Notes: a model not told the origin generated them from the sequence alone. A stretch of 64,000 bases of DNA from Alphaproteobacteria bacterium (GCA_020632915.1 JACKEP010000025.1:1-64000); one strand, 5' to 3'. Positions 27,573 to 36,509 are shown, numbered from the stretch's first letter. Translations and numbers: made by a program.

Positions 27573-29126
27573 ATGGCGCGCGCGGTCCTGACCGGCGGGG
27601 TGACCCTCGATGTGCCCGATCACGCCGTGGTCCGGGACCTGCTCGCCACACCGCGGGCGCCGCGGGGTCTGGCGCCGGCCCCACCCGTCGTCGATCCTAT
27701 CGAACGGGACCTCGTCGCCGGGTTGGGCGACCAGGAGCTGACCCTCCTCAGCGCCGTCGAGGTCACGCTGCCGCCGGCGCCGCCACGCGCCCTCGGGCTC
27801 GCCGGCACGCCGCCCCCGGGGCCCCAGGGCCTCCAGGTCCCGCTCGGTCCCGACGAGGACGCGGTGGTGCTCGTCGAGGAGGACGGGCTGCTGACGTGGC
27901 ACCACCACGACCCCGGCGTCCGGTCGCCCGCCACACGGCGGCGCGGGTTGAACACGCCCGACCGACAGGTGCGCTTCGCGCTCGACCTCGCCGCCCCGTC
28001 CGGGCGCGGTGTGGGCCTGCTCGGCGGGGCCGTCCGCAGGCTCAAGGCCTGGGTGTTCCGCTTCGTCGCCACGCTCGCCGTCGAGGGCGCGGTGCGCTTC
28101 TACGAGCGCCACGTCGTCACCGGCCTCGTGCACGTCGCCAGCCGCGACCTGACCACGTGGGCCCCGATCGACGGCCTGCACGCGCTCGACCTGCCGACCG
28201 ACCGTCCCGCGCGCCTGCTGCTGCTCGTCCACGGCACGTTCTCGAGCACCGTGGGCAGCTACGGGGCGCTGGCGCTGACCGGCGACGGCGGCTTCCTCGA
28301 CGAGGCGCTCCAGCACTACGACGCCGTCGTGGGCTTCGACCACACCACCCTCGGCGACGACCCGGAAGCCAACGCCACCGTGCTGCTGGCCCGCCTCGAA
28401 GCGACGGCAGGTGCCCTGGACGTGCACGCCGTCGCCTACAGCCGCGGCGCGCTCGTGCTGCGGTCGCTGACCGAGCTGCTGCTGCCGCGATCCCTCGCCC
28501 GCACCCGGGTGACCGTGTCGCGCCAGGTGTTCGTCGGTGGCACGAACGGCGGCACGCTCCTGGCCCGGCCGGAGCGCTGGGACCAGCTCGTCACCCTCAC
28601 CACCAACGTGGTCGCGGCGTCCGCGAAGGTCCTGTCGCTGGTCGCCCCCGCCACCGCGCCGACGGGCCTCGTGGTCCAGGCGGCGACGCGCTCCCTGGGG
28701 GCGCTGGTCAAGGTGCTGGCGACCACCGCCCTCGACGCCCGCCACGTGCCCGGGCTGGCGGCGATGGTGCCGGACGGTCCGTTCGTGACGGCGCTCAACG
28801 AGATCCAGGAGGGTCAGGCGGGCCCGGACGACGTGTGGATGGCCGTGATCACCTCCACGTTCGACGTGCCGCGCGGCATCCCGGACACGGCCTCGGGCGT
28901 GACGAAGGGCTTCGCCCTGTGGCTCGCCGACCACGCCGCCGACGGCTTCATGGCCGAGGCCAACGACCTCGTGGTGCACGTGGCCTCGATGGGCGCCATC
29001 GACCCCGGTCTGGGCGGCTACGTCGACGCGCGCCTCGACCTGCCCCCGAACGGCGTCACCTACCACACCGTCTACTTCGCCCGCGCCGAGGTCCAGGCCC
29101 AGCTCACGGCGTGGCTGATCGGGTGA
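27573..29126 (+). CDS. Alpha/beta-hydrolase-fold protein (DUF7379-like)
   Basis: In the 517-residue protein, LLLLVHGTFSSTVGSYG (His220) is the oxyanion-loop HG motif and AVAYSRGALVL carries the putative nucleophile Ser290 in a diverged G-x-S-x-G (Y-S-R-G). Later segments RQVFVGGTNGG and DLVVHVASMGAID continue the hydrolase core, the latter near the expected catalytic Asp/His. The N-terminal about 170 residues are a Pro-rich, Asp-rich region without known motifs. This arrangement resembles the DUF7379 lipase-like domain that elsewhere is found fused to CHAT domains. No signal peptide. The ribosome binding site is CGGAGG, 6 nt before the ATG. Substrate unknown; the link to a CHAT gene 12 kb away in this window is only suggestive. 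Confidence 0.65.
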   Translation: MARAVLTGGVTLDVPDHAVVRDLLATPRAPRGLAPAPPVVDPIERDLVAGLGDQELTLLSAVEVTLPPAPPRALGLAGTPPPGPQGLQVPLGPDEDAVVLVEEDGLLTWHHHDPGVRSPATRRRGLNTPDRQVRFALDLAAPSGRGVGLLGGAVRRLKAWVFRFVATLAVEGAVRFYERHVVTGLVHVASRDLTTWAPIDGLHALDLPTDRPARLLLLVHGTFSSTVGSYGALALTGDGGFLDEALQHYDAVVGFDHTTLGDDPEANATVLLARLEATAGALDVHAVAYSRGALVLRSLTELLLPRSLARTRVTVSRQVFVGGTNGGTLLARPERWDQLVTLTTNVVAASAKVLSLVAPATAPTGLVVQAATRSLGALVKVLATTALDARHVPGLAAMVPDGPFVTALNEIQEGQAGPDDVWMAVITSTFDVPRGIPDTASGVTKGFALWLADHAADGFMAEANDLVVHVASMGAIDPGLGGYVDARLDLPPNGVTYHTVYFARAEVQAQLTAWLIG

Positions 29127-29172
29127 CCCGCCGGCGCGTGGCATGATGGACCGACCCGTCCCGGAGGTCCCC

Positions 29173-30297
29173 ATGCGCCCCACCCGCCTGCTCGTCGCGT
29201 CCCTGCTCGCCGTCTCCACGGCCTGCGCACCCGACGCCCCCCTGGCCTCCGACGGCCAGCTGCCCACGCCCGGCGCGCTGTCGCTCACGGTGCCCACGCT
29301 GGTGGCGGGGGCCACGTCCACCCTGTCGGTGACGGGCGCCGTGCCCGGCGAACAGGTCTTCTTCGGCCTGTCGCTGAACGGCGCCGTGGCGAACGGCCTG
29401 TGCCCGTCGGGGTTCGCCGACTGCCTCAACCTCGCCAACCCCCCGATCCTCGCCGGGGTGCGCGTGGCCGACGCCAACGGCGACGCGCTGCTGTCGATCA
29501 CGCCGCCGTCGAACACGGCGGGCCGGTCGCTGTTCCTGCAGGCCGCCTCGCGCACCCACACGTCGGCGGTGAGCCACACGTTCATCCAGGCGCCGCAGCC
29601 GCCGATGCCCAGCACCGGCGAGGTGACGTCCTACGACTACCAGGGCGACGGGTTCTGCGGCCTGGACGTGCCCTTCGGCACGCCGCCGTGGGTCTACACC
29701 ATCGCAGCGCCCCCCGGCGTCTACCAGGGCGCGTCCCTGTGCGGGGTGTTCGTCGAGCTGTCGTCCGTGGGCGCCACCGACACCTTCGGCAACCCGGCCT
29801 GCTCCGACAACACCACCATCCAGGCGATGATCGTCGACAGCTGCCCCACGTGCACCAGCACGCCGGCCGCCTTCGACCTGAACCTCGCCGCCTTCGACGC
29901 GCTCGGCGACCCGCTCTGCGGCCGGCTGGTCGACGTGAGCTGGCAGTACATCGAGCGGCCGGACAACGCCGACCTGCGCGTGCGCGTCGACGCGGGCACC
30001 AACCCCTTCTTCGTGCTGCTGCACGTGCTGCAGCACCGCTACGCGATCGTCGACGTGGAGGTGCGCGACGCCGTCGGCAACACGACCTGGACCGCAGGCA
30101 CCCGCCAGGCCGACAACGCCTGGCAGTTCTCGCCGCCGGCCCCGCCGTTCAACCTGCCCCTCGACGTGCGGTTCACCGACGTGCACGGCAACGTCGTCGT
30201 GGCGCCGGCCCTGGTCACGTCGTTCACGGGCGGCGACCTCTTCGACGTGAACCAGCAGTTCCCGGCGGGGCTGGGCTCAGGGCTCGTCCAGCCCTGA
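29173..30297 (+). CDS. Expansin-like lipoprotein
   Basis: CGGAGG lies 6 nt before the ATG that gives MRPTRLLVASLLAVSTAC, a lipoprotein signal (lipobox STAC). Residues about 33-140 are a beta domain shared with two other surface proteins in this window. Residues about 148-374 follow bacterial expansins: GEVTSYDYQGDGFCGLD, ASLCGVFVELSS, the double-psi barrel core MIVDSCPTCTS, FDLNLAAFDALG and VDVSWQYIE, then the CBM63-like second domain (PFFVLLHVLQHRYAIVDVEV; WQFSPP; VRFTDVHGNVVV). The conserved catalytic-region Asp of DSCPTC is present. Expansins loosen cellulose or peptidoglycan networks without hydrolysis. A lipid-anchored one is unusual. 374 residues. Confidence 0.75.
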   Translation: MRPTRLLVASLLAVSTACAPDAPLASDGQLPTPGALSLTVPTLVAGATSTLSVTGAVPGEQVFFGLSLNGAVANGLCPSGFADCLNLANPPILAGVRVADANGDALLSITPPSNTAGRSLFLQAASRTHTSAVSHTFIQAPQPPMPSTGEVTSYDYQGDGFCGLDVPFGTPPWVYTIAAPPGVYQGASLCGVFVELSSVGATDTFGNPACSDNTTIQAMIVDSCPTCTSTPAAFDLNLAAFDALGDPLCGRLVDVSWQYIERPDNADLRVRVDAGTNPFFVLLHVLQHRYAIVDVEVRDAVGNTTWTAGTRQADNAWQFSPPAPPFNLPLDVRFTDVHGNVVVAPALVTSFTGGDLFDVNQQFPAGLGSGLVQP

Positions 30298-30306
30298 CCG
30301 CGCCGC

Positions 30307-32505
30307 TCACTCGGGCGGACACACCGGCGTGATCCGCACGTCCACCTGGGAGAACATGCTGTCCCAGGTGGCCCGGTTCTCGGCGTAGTTCGCCGCGTTC
30401 TCCGGCACGTCGGTGAAGATCTCCAGCAGCTCCGCGGGCAGGTACAGCCGCTCGCCTGCCGCGATGCCGCGCGCGTCGAACAGGCCGGGCTTGTAGATCT
30501 CGAGCGAGCGCTCGTCGTGGTAGTACCGGTAGGGCTGACCGGTGTCGGCGTAGCGGTTGAGCGTGCGCTGGCCGGTGGTCACCCCGTTGAAGTCGTTGCC
30601 GTGGGTGTCGATGTCGGCGATGTACTGGAAGACGCCCTCGACCGCGCGGAACCGCCACAGGAAGTAGGACTTGTCGCACGCGCTGTCGTCGAAGCACGTG
30701 AAGTGGGTGTCGACGCGCTCGTAGACCGCGGTCTGGGGTGTGGCCGTGGCGCAGTTGTCGTCGACCTCCACGCTGGCGCTCGCCTCGCCGACCTTCACGC
30801 GGTCGCTCAGGCGCACCTCGTAGACCTCGACGGTGACGGTGTCGGTGCCCTCGTCGGCGCCCGCCTCGTAGTCGATCCAGGGCTGGCTGCTGGTGACCTC
30901 CGGGCCGCGGTGCAGGTCGTTGGCGAGCGTGCCGAACGCGCCGGGCGTGGCGAACCGGTACTCGAAGACCGCGTCGTCGCCGGCGTCGATCACGTTGACC
31001 GTCAGGCGGACGGACGACTCGGGGTAGACGGTGGCCTCGGGCGGGTCGAAGCGCACGTTGGCGTCGGTGACGTCGACGGTCCACTCGTTGGCCTTGTCGG
31101 CGCTGAGCACCGACGTGATCAGGAAGCTGGCGTCGCCTGCCGTGAGCAGGGCGTCCACCGCCCCGGTGGCCTTGGCGAAGCCCTGCGCGAGCGCGATGGC
31201 GCGGTCGCTGCCGGCCGCCAGGCCCGCCGAGCTGAAGTCGTACCAGTGCTCGATGATCTGGTCGAAGATCACGTCGCGGACGGTGTTGTTGCTGACCAGG
31301 GTGTCCCACGTGAGCGCGATGGCGCCCTGCGGATCGCCGTCGGCCATCAGCTGGACGGCCTGGGGGATCTGCTGGAGGAACAGCTTGCCGATGTCCTGGG
31401 CGAGGCCGTCGACGAGCTCGTTGCCCGCGGCGTCGCCGGCCCCCAACCGCGGGATGAGGTGCTGGACCACCAGCGGCAGCACGAAGTCCTTGACCAGGAA
31501 CACCGCGCTGGCGAGCGCCCGGGCCTCCTCCTGCTCGGGCGTCAGGTCGTCGACGACGCCGTCGCCGAGGCCGGGACCGACCACCAGCACGCGGTAGCGG
31601 GTCTTGGCTGCACCCTCGACGTTGTCGACGTTGACCGGCCCGGCGTTGCGCGGCACGTAGGCGACGTCCTCGCTGCCCTCGAGGCCGCCGGGGCTGTAGG
31701 CGGCGGTGACGATCTGCGAGAAGCCGTCGGCCCAGCCGGTGAGCGAGCGCACCGACGGCACCGGCAGATCGGTGATCGCGGCCTTCGCGTCGGTGGGGAC
31801 GCCGCCTGCGTCGTAGGTGGCCACCCGCTCGACGTAGGCGTGGCCCTCGCGGCGCAGCGTGTTCGTGAACGTGATCGCGTTCACCCCCGAGCTCTGCTGG
31901 ACCCGCACGCCGCTCTGCGTGCCGCCCGGGTTGACGAGCACCGCGTAGGACGTCGGCGTGCCCGCGGTGTCGTCCTCGGCGGGCTTGTCGGCGAGCAGGC
32001 GCTGGCTCACGCTGCCGAGCACGGCGGCGAACGTCGCGTCGTCCTTGGCGAAGGCGTTGGCGTCGTCGGCGAGGGCTGCGTCGAGCGCGTCGGCCACCTC
32101 GTCGACGGCGGGTTCGACCGCGAGGGCGTCGAACAGCTTGAGGCTGCCCTCCAGCCCGGTCAGCGGACCGCCGACGGCCCACCACGTGAGCGCCTCGGCG
32201 GTGACGCGGGCGTCGAGCGTGGGCCGATCCGGGGAGATCCAGCCCATCCGCACCGGCGTGCCCCGGCCGTTGAGCGCCAGCGTGAGCTGCGGCCCGCCGA
32301 CGGCCATGTGCAGGGCGAAACAGCCGTCGGCGTCAGTCTTGACCTCCTCCAGCGCGTTGAGCACGGCGGTGGCCTTCACGCCCTCGGGCAGCGCCACGCA
32401 GCCCTCCACCACCCGGAGCTGGTCGCTCTCGGGCAGGGGCGGTGCGCCACAGGCGCCGCTCGCGAGCAGCGCCACGATCCATCCGTTCCTCAGAGTCGAC
32501 GTCAT
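30307..32505 (-). CDS. Large lipoprotein with carboxypeptidase-regulatory-like N-terminal domain
   Basis: MTSTLRNGWIVALLASGAC is a lipoprotein signal (lipobox SGAC); GAGGGG precedes the ATG. Residues about 30-95 (VEGCVALPEGVKATAVLNALEEVKTDADGCFAL) resemble a carboxypeptidase-D regulatory-like beta domain. The middle (about 100-520) is helical and soluble, with VFLVKDFVLPLVVQHLIP and repeated Asp/Ala helices. Residues about 500-600 look Ig-like (VYPESSVRLTVNVIDAGDDAVFEYRF). The C-terminal about 130 residues hold paired Cys (HFTCFDDSACDKSYFLWRF) and many aromatic residues, ending ITPVCPPE. 732 residues. No enzyme motif recognised. It shares the intergenic promoter region with the divergent GNAT gene. 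Confidence 0.75.
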   Translation of the reverse strand: MTSTLRNGWIVALLASGACGAPPLPESDQLRVVEGCVALPEGVKATAVLNALEEVKTDADGCFALHMAVGGPQLTLALNGRGTPVRMGWISPDRPTLDARVTAEALTWWAVGGPLTGLEGSLKLFDALAVEPAVDEVADALDAALADDANAFAKDDATFAAVLGSVSQRLLADKPAEDDTAGTPTSYAVLVNPGGTQSGVRVQQSSGVNAITFTNTLRREGHAYVERVATYDAGGVPTDAKAAITDLPVPSVRSLTGWADGFSQIVTAAYSPGGLEGSEDVAYVPRNAGPVNVDNVEGAAKTRYRVLVVGPGLGDGVVDDLTPEQEEARALASAVFLVKDFVLPLVVQHLIPRLGAGDAAGNELVDGLAQDIGKLFLQQIPQAVQLMADGDPQGAIALTWDTLVSNNTVRDVIFDQIIEHWYDFSSAGLAAGSDRAIALAQGFAKATGAVDALLTAGDASFLITSVLSADKANEWTVDVTDANVRFDPPEATVYPESSVRLTVNVIDAGDDAVFEYRFATPGAFGTLANDLHRGPEVTSSQPWIDYEAGADEGTDTVTVEVYEVRLSDRVKVGEASASVEVDDNCATATPQTAVYERVDTHFTCFDDSACDKSYFLWRFRAVEGVFQYIADIDTHGNDFNGVTTGQRTLNRYADTGQPYRYYHDERSLEIYKPGLFDARGIAAGERLYLPAELLEIFTDVPENAANYAENRATWDSMFSQVDVRITPVCPPE

Positions 32506-32530
32506 CGCGGATCCCCTCGTGACCACGCTC

Positions 32531-32540
32531 AGCGTAGTCT
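32531..32540. promoter_or_regulatory. Overlapping divergent -10-like elements
   Basis: AGCGTAGTCT reads TACGCT on the minus strand (26 nt before the 32505 ATG) and TAGTCT on the plus strand (36 nt before the 32576 GTG). Both match the TA(C/G)NNT set, with the -10 boxes sharing two bases, so the two genes should compete for polymerase. Confidence 0.45.
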
Positions 32541-32575
32541 TCTCCCCGGCGGTCCCCAAGTCCGGAGGTGACGCC

Positions 32576-33394
32576 GTGCGTCCCGACCCCCGCCTGCCCG
32601 CGCTGCACGAGGCCCAGGAGCGCGCGGAGGCCGCCCAGATCGTCGCCGCCGGCCTCGCCGACGCCGCCGGCCTCGCCACGGCGGACTGGGGCGGCGGGGT
32701 GTGGTCGGTGCGGTGTGCGGCGCTTCCCCGCCACGGCTCCGGCAACCAGGTCACGGGCCTGACCGCCGACCGGCTGGGTGACCTCCCGGCGCTGCTCGCG
32801 TGGTTCGACGCCGTCGGCACCTCAGCGCGCCTGCGCTGGCCGGCCGACACGCTCGACGACGCCGTCGGCGCCACGCTGGCCCGGCACGGCTTCACCGTGC
32901 ACGAGGTCGAGGCGTGGCTGTCGGCGCCGATCGACGCGCTCGCGCCGCGGGCGGTCGACCACGACGTCCGCCTGGTGACGGACGCCGTCCTCGCCGACGC
33001 CTACCGCAGCGCCTTCCTCGAGGGCTGGGGCGTCACCGCGCCGCTCGCCCGGCGCGTGGCGACCGCGGCACTCGCGACCTGGCCCGGCCCGGCGTCCTGG
33101 CACCGCTACGTCGCGTTCGTCGACGGCGTCCCGGCCGGCGCTGCGCTGCTGTCCACGTTCGACGACGTCGCCTACCTCGCCGATGCCTCCACGGTCCCGG
33201 CCTACCGGGGGCGCGGGCTGCAGGGCGCGCTCATCGCGCAGCGCGTGCAGGCCGCGCGGGAAGCGGGGGCGCGGACGGTGTTCGTGGGGACCGCGTACGG
33301 CGACGGGAGCTGGGCGAACCAACGACGCGCGGGCCTGGAGGAGCAGATGGTCACGGTGGCGTTCACCCGGCCGGCGCGGGGGACCGAGGGCTGA
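32576..33394 (+). CDS. GNAT-family N-acetyltransferase
   Basis: GGAGGTGACGCC leads directly into the GTG. The C-terminal half (about 130-265 of 272) is a GNAT fold: YVAFVDGVPAGAALLSTFDDVAYLADASTVPAYRGRGLQGALI, in which YRGRGLQGAL is the acetyl-CoA pyrophosphate loop (Q/R-x-x-G-x-G/A), then REAGARTVFVGTA and NQRRAGLEEQM, the final beta-bulge. The N-terminal half is a second, diverged GNAT-like region with no CoA loop (FDAVGTSARLRWPADTLDDAV; HGFTVHEVEAWL). Transfers an acetyl group to an unknown amine. Cytoplasmic. Its stop lies 7 bp from the convergent TetR gene. Confidence 0.85.
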   Translation: MRPDPRLPALHEAQERAEAAQIVAAGLADAAGLATADWGGGVWSVRCAALPRHGSGNQVTGLTADRLGDLPALLAWFDAVGTSARLRWPADTLDDAVGATLARHGFTVHEVEAWLSAPIDALAPRAVDHDVRLVTDAVLADAYRSAFLEGWGVTAPLARRVATAALATWPGPASWHRYVAFVDGVPAGAALLSTFDDVAYLADASTVPAYRGRGLQGALIAQRVQAAREAGARTVFVGTAYGDGSWANQRRAGLEEQMVTVAFTRPARGTEG

Positions 33395-33401
33395 CGGGCC
33401 G

Positions 33402-34055
33402 TCACCCGCCAGGACGCGCGTCCTCCCCCGCCACCACCGCCACCAGCATCCGCTCGAGGCCGGCCGCGAACGCAGGATCTTCCAGCAGCGCGGGCGCGTC
33501 GCGCGTCGCGGCGTGCACCACGCCCTCCAGTCCCCGCACGAGGAGGAACGCCACCACCTCGGGCGGGCGGTCGCCGAGCTCGTCGCTGCGGGCTGCGAGC
33601 AGCTGCCCGAGCACCGCCGTCGACGTGGCGAGCAGGTCGTCCTCCAGCCCCGGACCCGCGCGCGCCGCCACCACGTGGCCCAGCGCCGCGTGCAGCCGCG
33701 GGTCGGCGCGGTGCACGTCGAGGAAGGCGTGCACGGCGTGGTGCACCAGCACCGGCACCGGCGACGTCGCGTGGTCGGTCAGCACCGCCGCCATCGTGGT
33801 GGTGACCGCCTCAGCGTGGCGCCGGAGCAGCTGGTAGAGCACCGCCTCCTGGTGGGGGAAGTACTGGTAGAACGAGCCGGGCGACACCCCCGCCACGCGA
33901 CACACCGACTCCACGGTCAGCGCGTCCACGCCCTCGTCCCGCACGATGCGAGTGGCGGCCTCCTCGATCGCGGCCACCAGATCGCGGCTGCGCGACTGCT
34001 GGGGTTCCTTGCGGGGTCTGAGCCCGCGGGTGTCGCGATGCGGCGGCGCGGCCAA
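33402..34055 (-). CDS. TetR/AcrR-family transcriptional regulator
   Basis: The N-terminus carries the TetR helix-turn-helix: RDLVAAIEEAATRIVRDEGVDALTVESVCRVAGVSPGSFYQYFPHQEAVLYQLL, including the diagnostic VSPGSFYQYF recognition helix. The remaining about 140 residues are the all-helical ligand/dimer domain (FLDVHRADPRLHAALGHVV; VAFLLVRGLEGVVHAATRD). TetR proteins usually bind palindromes near their own gene and release DNA on ligand binding; I see no clear palindrome between it and the divergent cytochrome gene. The start is uncertain: TTG at 34055 leaves 52 bp to the neighbour, while an ATG at 34115 would overlap the neighbour's start. 217 residues from the TTG. Confidence 0.85.
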   Translation of the reverse strand: MAAPPHRDTRGLRPRKEPQQSRSRDLVAAIEEAATRIVRDEGVDALTVESVCRVAGVSPGSFYQYFPHQEAVLYQLLRRHAEAVTTTMAAVLTDHATSPVPVLVHHAVHAFLDVHRADPRLHAALGHVVAARAGPGLEDDLLATSTAVLGQLLAARSDELGDRPPEVVAFLLVRGLEGVVHAATRDAPALLEDPAFAAGLERMLVAVVAGEDARPGG

Positions 34056-34107
34056 TGCGAGTGTCCCGGGTGGCGGGGGTGCGTGATGCTGTCGGACCGG
34101 AGGCCCC

Positions 34108-35076
34108 GTGCGCATCCTAGCCCTCTGCCTGCTCGTCGCGTGCGTGCATCCCGTCGACGCCGTCGAGCGGCCCATCGACGCCCTGCCGCCCGTCCCTGCC
34201 GTGCCGCCGGACGCCGACACCATCGTCCAGCGCGGCGCCGCGCTGTTCCGCACCGCGAGCTGTGTCGGCTGCCACTCGCCGCCGTTCGACGACGCCGTGC
34301 ACCTGGGCGGCGGCCGCGATCTGCCCACGATCTTCGGCGTGTTCTACGCCCCCAACATCAGCCCCGATCCCGACGCCGGCATCGGGGACTGGACCGAGGC
34401 GGACTTCGTGCGCGCGATGCGACAGGGCCGCGCGCCGGACGGACGTCCGTACTGGCCCACGTTCCCCTACATGACCTACACCGGGATGTCCGACGACGAC
34501 CTGCACGCGCTGTGGACCTACCTGCGCGCCCAGCCTCCCGTCCCCACGCCGTCACGCCCCCATGAGGTCCGCCCCGCCTACCGGAGCCCGGGCCTGCTCG
34601 GCCTGTGGCGCAGCCTCGCCTTCCGGCCCGGTCCGCTGGTCGACGACCCCGGGCACGACGCGACCTGGAACCGCGGCCGCTACCTCGTGCGCGCCGTGTC
34701 CTACTGCGACCAGTGCCACACACCGCGCAACCGGCTCGGCCTGCCGCTGCGGCGCCACGACATGGCCGGCGGCGCCAACCCCGGCAAGGGTGACGTCCAC
34801 CCCAACCTCACGCCCGACCCCGACGTGGGCCTGGGCACCTGGTCGGTCGACGACGTCGCGACCTACCTGGGCACCGCCCGCAAGCCCGACGGCTCCGCGA
34901 CCCCGGCCGACGACATCATGGCGGAGAAGATCCGCGACGGCTTCGCCTGGTACAGCCAGGCCGACCGCGAGGCCATCGCCGTCTACCTGCAGAGCCTGCC
35001 CGCCGACGCCTGGGACCCCGAGCAGTGGCGCATGGTCCGTCGGATGCGCGACCGGGCGGAGCCCCCCGCGCGGTGA
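34108..35076 (+). CDS. Diheme c-type cytochrome, probably a lipoprotein
   Basis: CGGAGG lies 4 nt before the GTG. VRILALCLLVAC looks like a short lipoprotein signal (lipobox LVAC). Two cytochrome c domains follow: CVGCH at 52-56 and CDQCH at 200-204, with likely distal Met ligands in the MTYTGMSDDDLHALWTYLR and AGGANP/MAEKIRDGF regions. Both domains have the DWTEADFVRAMRQGRAPDGR / WSVDDVATYLGTARKPDG pattern seen in the cytochrome subunits of membrane-bound alcohol, aldehyde and gluconate dehydrogenases. It would pass electrons at the periplasmic face. The partner dehydrogenase is not adjacent. Divergent from the TetR gene, which may control it. 322 residues. Confidence 0.88.
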   Translation: MRILALCLLVACVHPVDAVERPIDALPPVPAVPPDADTIVQRGAALFRTASCVGCHSPPFDDAVHLGGGRDLPTIFGVFYAPNISPDPDAGIGDWTEADFVRAMRQGRAPDGRPYWPTFPYMTYTGMSDDDLHALWTYLRAQPPVPTPSRPHEVRPAYRSPGLLGLWRSLAFRPGPLVDDPGHDATWNRGRYLVRAVSYCDQCHTPRNRLGLPLRRHDMAGGANPGKGDVHPNLTPDPDVGLGTWSVDDVATYLGTARKPDGSATPADDIMAEKIRDGFAWYSQADREAIAVYLQSLPADAWDPEQWRMVRRMRDRAEPPAR

Positions 35077-35140
35077 CGCGTGCGCGCCGGCCACGGGCAC
35101 CGCCGGTGTGGACAGCGCCGCCGTCGACCGCGCCAGCGCG

Positions 35141-35156
35141 TGGCCTGTACCTTGCA
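35141..35156 (+). promoter_or_regulatory. Putative sigma-54 (-24/-12) promoter
   Basis: TGGCCTGTACCTTGCA has GG and GC with exactly 10 bases between them and a consensus TTGCA at -12. The predicted start is about 28 nt before the GTG of the next gene. Caution: the same stretch contains TACCTT, which fits this window's TA(C/G)NNT hexamer, so an ordinary sigma factor could be used instead. An 11-bp inverted repeat (CACCGCCGGTG, 35098-35108) lies upstream. Confidence 0.45.
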
Positions 35157-35194
35157 CGGCGTCCGGTCCACGTGCCGACCTGCCGGAGGGCTCC

Positions 35195-36433
35195 GTGCGC
35201 GTCCCCCTGCTCCTCCTCCCCCTCGCCGCCGCCTGCACCGCCGGTCCCGTCGACGCGGACGTGCTCGACGCCGACATCACCTGGCGGGACGACGTCCTCG
35301 TCGTGGCCGACCCGCTCGACGTCCCGCCCACCACGGTGGTCCCCGACGCCGACGCCGGCACCACCTGGACCTTCGACGCCGTCCCCACGGCGCTCGGCGG
35401 CGTCGCGCCTGGCGACATCCTGGTGGGTCCGGACCTCGGCATCGTCCGCGTGCTGGACGCCCACGACGACGGCGCCACCTGGGTGCTCGTCACAGAGGAG
35501 GCCGCGCTCACCGACGCCGCTGAGGACGCGACGCTGACGTGGGACAAGGGCGTGTACGCCCAGGTGAGCGAGGCCGAGACCCACGCCGTGCTCGCCAAGA
35601 CCGTCACGGGCTCCGGCACGGAGTGGACAGGCACGATCGCCGACTTCGAGGTGCAGTGGACGCTGCAGCCCCAGGGTCACGACTTCAAGAGCCAGCTGTC
35701 GGCGAAGTACACGAACGCCCCGGTGAGCCTCAAGTTCGCCAACACCGCGCTGGTCAAGGGCCTGCGCAGCGACGGCAACGTCGTCGTCGTGAACGGCGCC
35801 TTCGAGGACGTCACCCTGTCGTTCGAGCACCTCGAGCTCGACGCCACCCTGGAGCTCGGCGGCACCGACGCCGTCACGGGCGACGTCACCTTCGAGATCC
35901 CCGTGCGCGTGGACTTCCCGTTCCTGCTCGGCGAGATCCCGATGTTCGTGGGCTTCCAGGCCGGGCTGGAGATCAGCGTGAAGATGGCGCCCGACACGGT
36001 CAAAACGGCCAAGGCGCGCCTGTCGCTCGCGGGCAGCGTCCACGTGGCACGCACGCCGTCGGGCAGCTTCGAGACGGCGGGCACCCTCGACCGCTTCGAG
36101 CTCACCCTCGACAAGGCCAGCGACGTCAGCCTGACGGGCGGCGGCATCGGCACGCTGCTCAAGCTGCCGATCCTGTCGCTCGGGGTGGGCGTGCCGAACC
36201 GGGTCGAGGCCGCCCTGTTCACCGAGCTCGACACCGAGATCGTGTCCAACTACACGCTGATCGAGGAGGGTGGTTTCCTCGTCGGAAACTGCCAGACCGT
36301 CGACCTCGGGCTCCAGGGCAAGGTGGGCGGCCGCGTGAAGGCGTTCGCGCTGCAGGTCCAGCAGGCCACGGTGGTGTTCGCCAAGACCACGCAGAAGGTC
36401 GCCGAGAAGCGGCCGGGCGACTGCGCGATCTGA
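35195..36433 (+). CDS. Beta-rich lipoprotein of unknown function
   Basis: GGAGGG precedes the GTG by 5 nt. VRVPLLLLPLAAAC is a lipoprotein signal (lipobox AAAC). The mature part (about 400 residues) is almost all predicted beta with alternating polar and hydrophobic residues: an N-terminal domain (about 20-110, DDVLVVADPLDVPPTTVVPDADAG) and a long C-terminal region with repeated strands such as VSLKFANTALVKGL, VTLSFEHLELDATLELGG and LTGGGIGTLLKLPILSLGVGVPN. One disulfide is possible (NCQTVD, DCAI). No known family. The preceding region holds a possible sigma-54 promoter. 412 residues. Confidence 0.7.
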   Translation: MRVPLLLLPLAAACTAGPVDADVLDADITWRDDVLVVADPLDVPPTTVVPDADAGTTWTFDAVPTALGGVAPGDILVGPDLGIVRVLDAHDDGATWVLVTEEAALTDAAEDATLTWDKGVYAQVSEAETHAVLAKTVTGSGTEWTGTIADFEVQWTLQPQGHDFKSQLSAKYTNAPVSLKFANTALVKGLRSDGNVVVVNGAFEDVTLSFEHLELDATLELGGTDAVTGDVTFEIPVRVDFPFLLGEIPMFVGFQAGLEISVKMAPDTVKTAKARLSLAGSVHVARTPSGSFETAGTLDRFELTLDKASDVSLTGGGIGTLLKLPILSLGVGVPNRVEAALFTELDTEIVSNYTLIEEGGFLVGNCQTVDLGLQGKVGGRVKAFALQVQQATVVFAKTTQKVAEKRPGDCAI

Positions 36434-36476
36434 CGTCCTCCCGGCGACGGTCCCGCCGTCCTGGGCTGCGGCGGTG

Positions 36477-36482
36477 TACGAT
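36477..36482 (+). promoter_or_regulatory. TACGAT, putative -10 element
   Basis: TACGAT 28 nt before the GTG of the amidohydrolase lipoprotein gene; member of the TA(C/G)NNT set. Confidence 0.4.
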
Positions 36483-36509
36483 CCATGCGTCCCGTCACCT
36501 GGAGACCGC

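Noticed and set aside
27573..29126. Treating the hydrolase and the CHAT protein (40828) as one system
   Set aside because: They are 12 kb apart with unrelated genes between; the domain association known elsewhere is not enough here.
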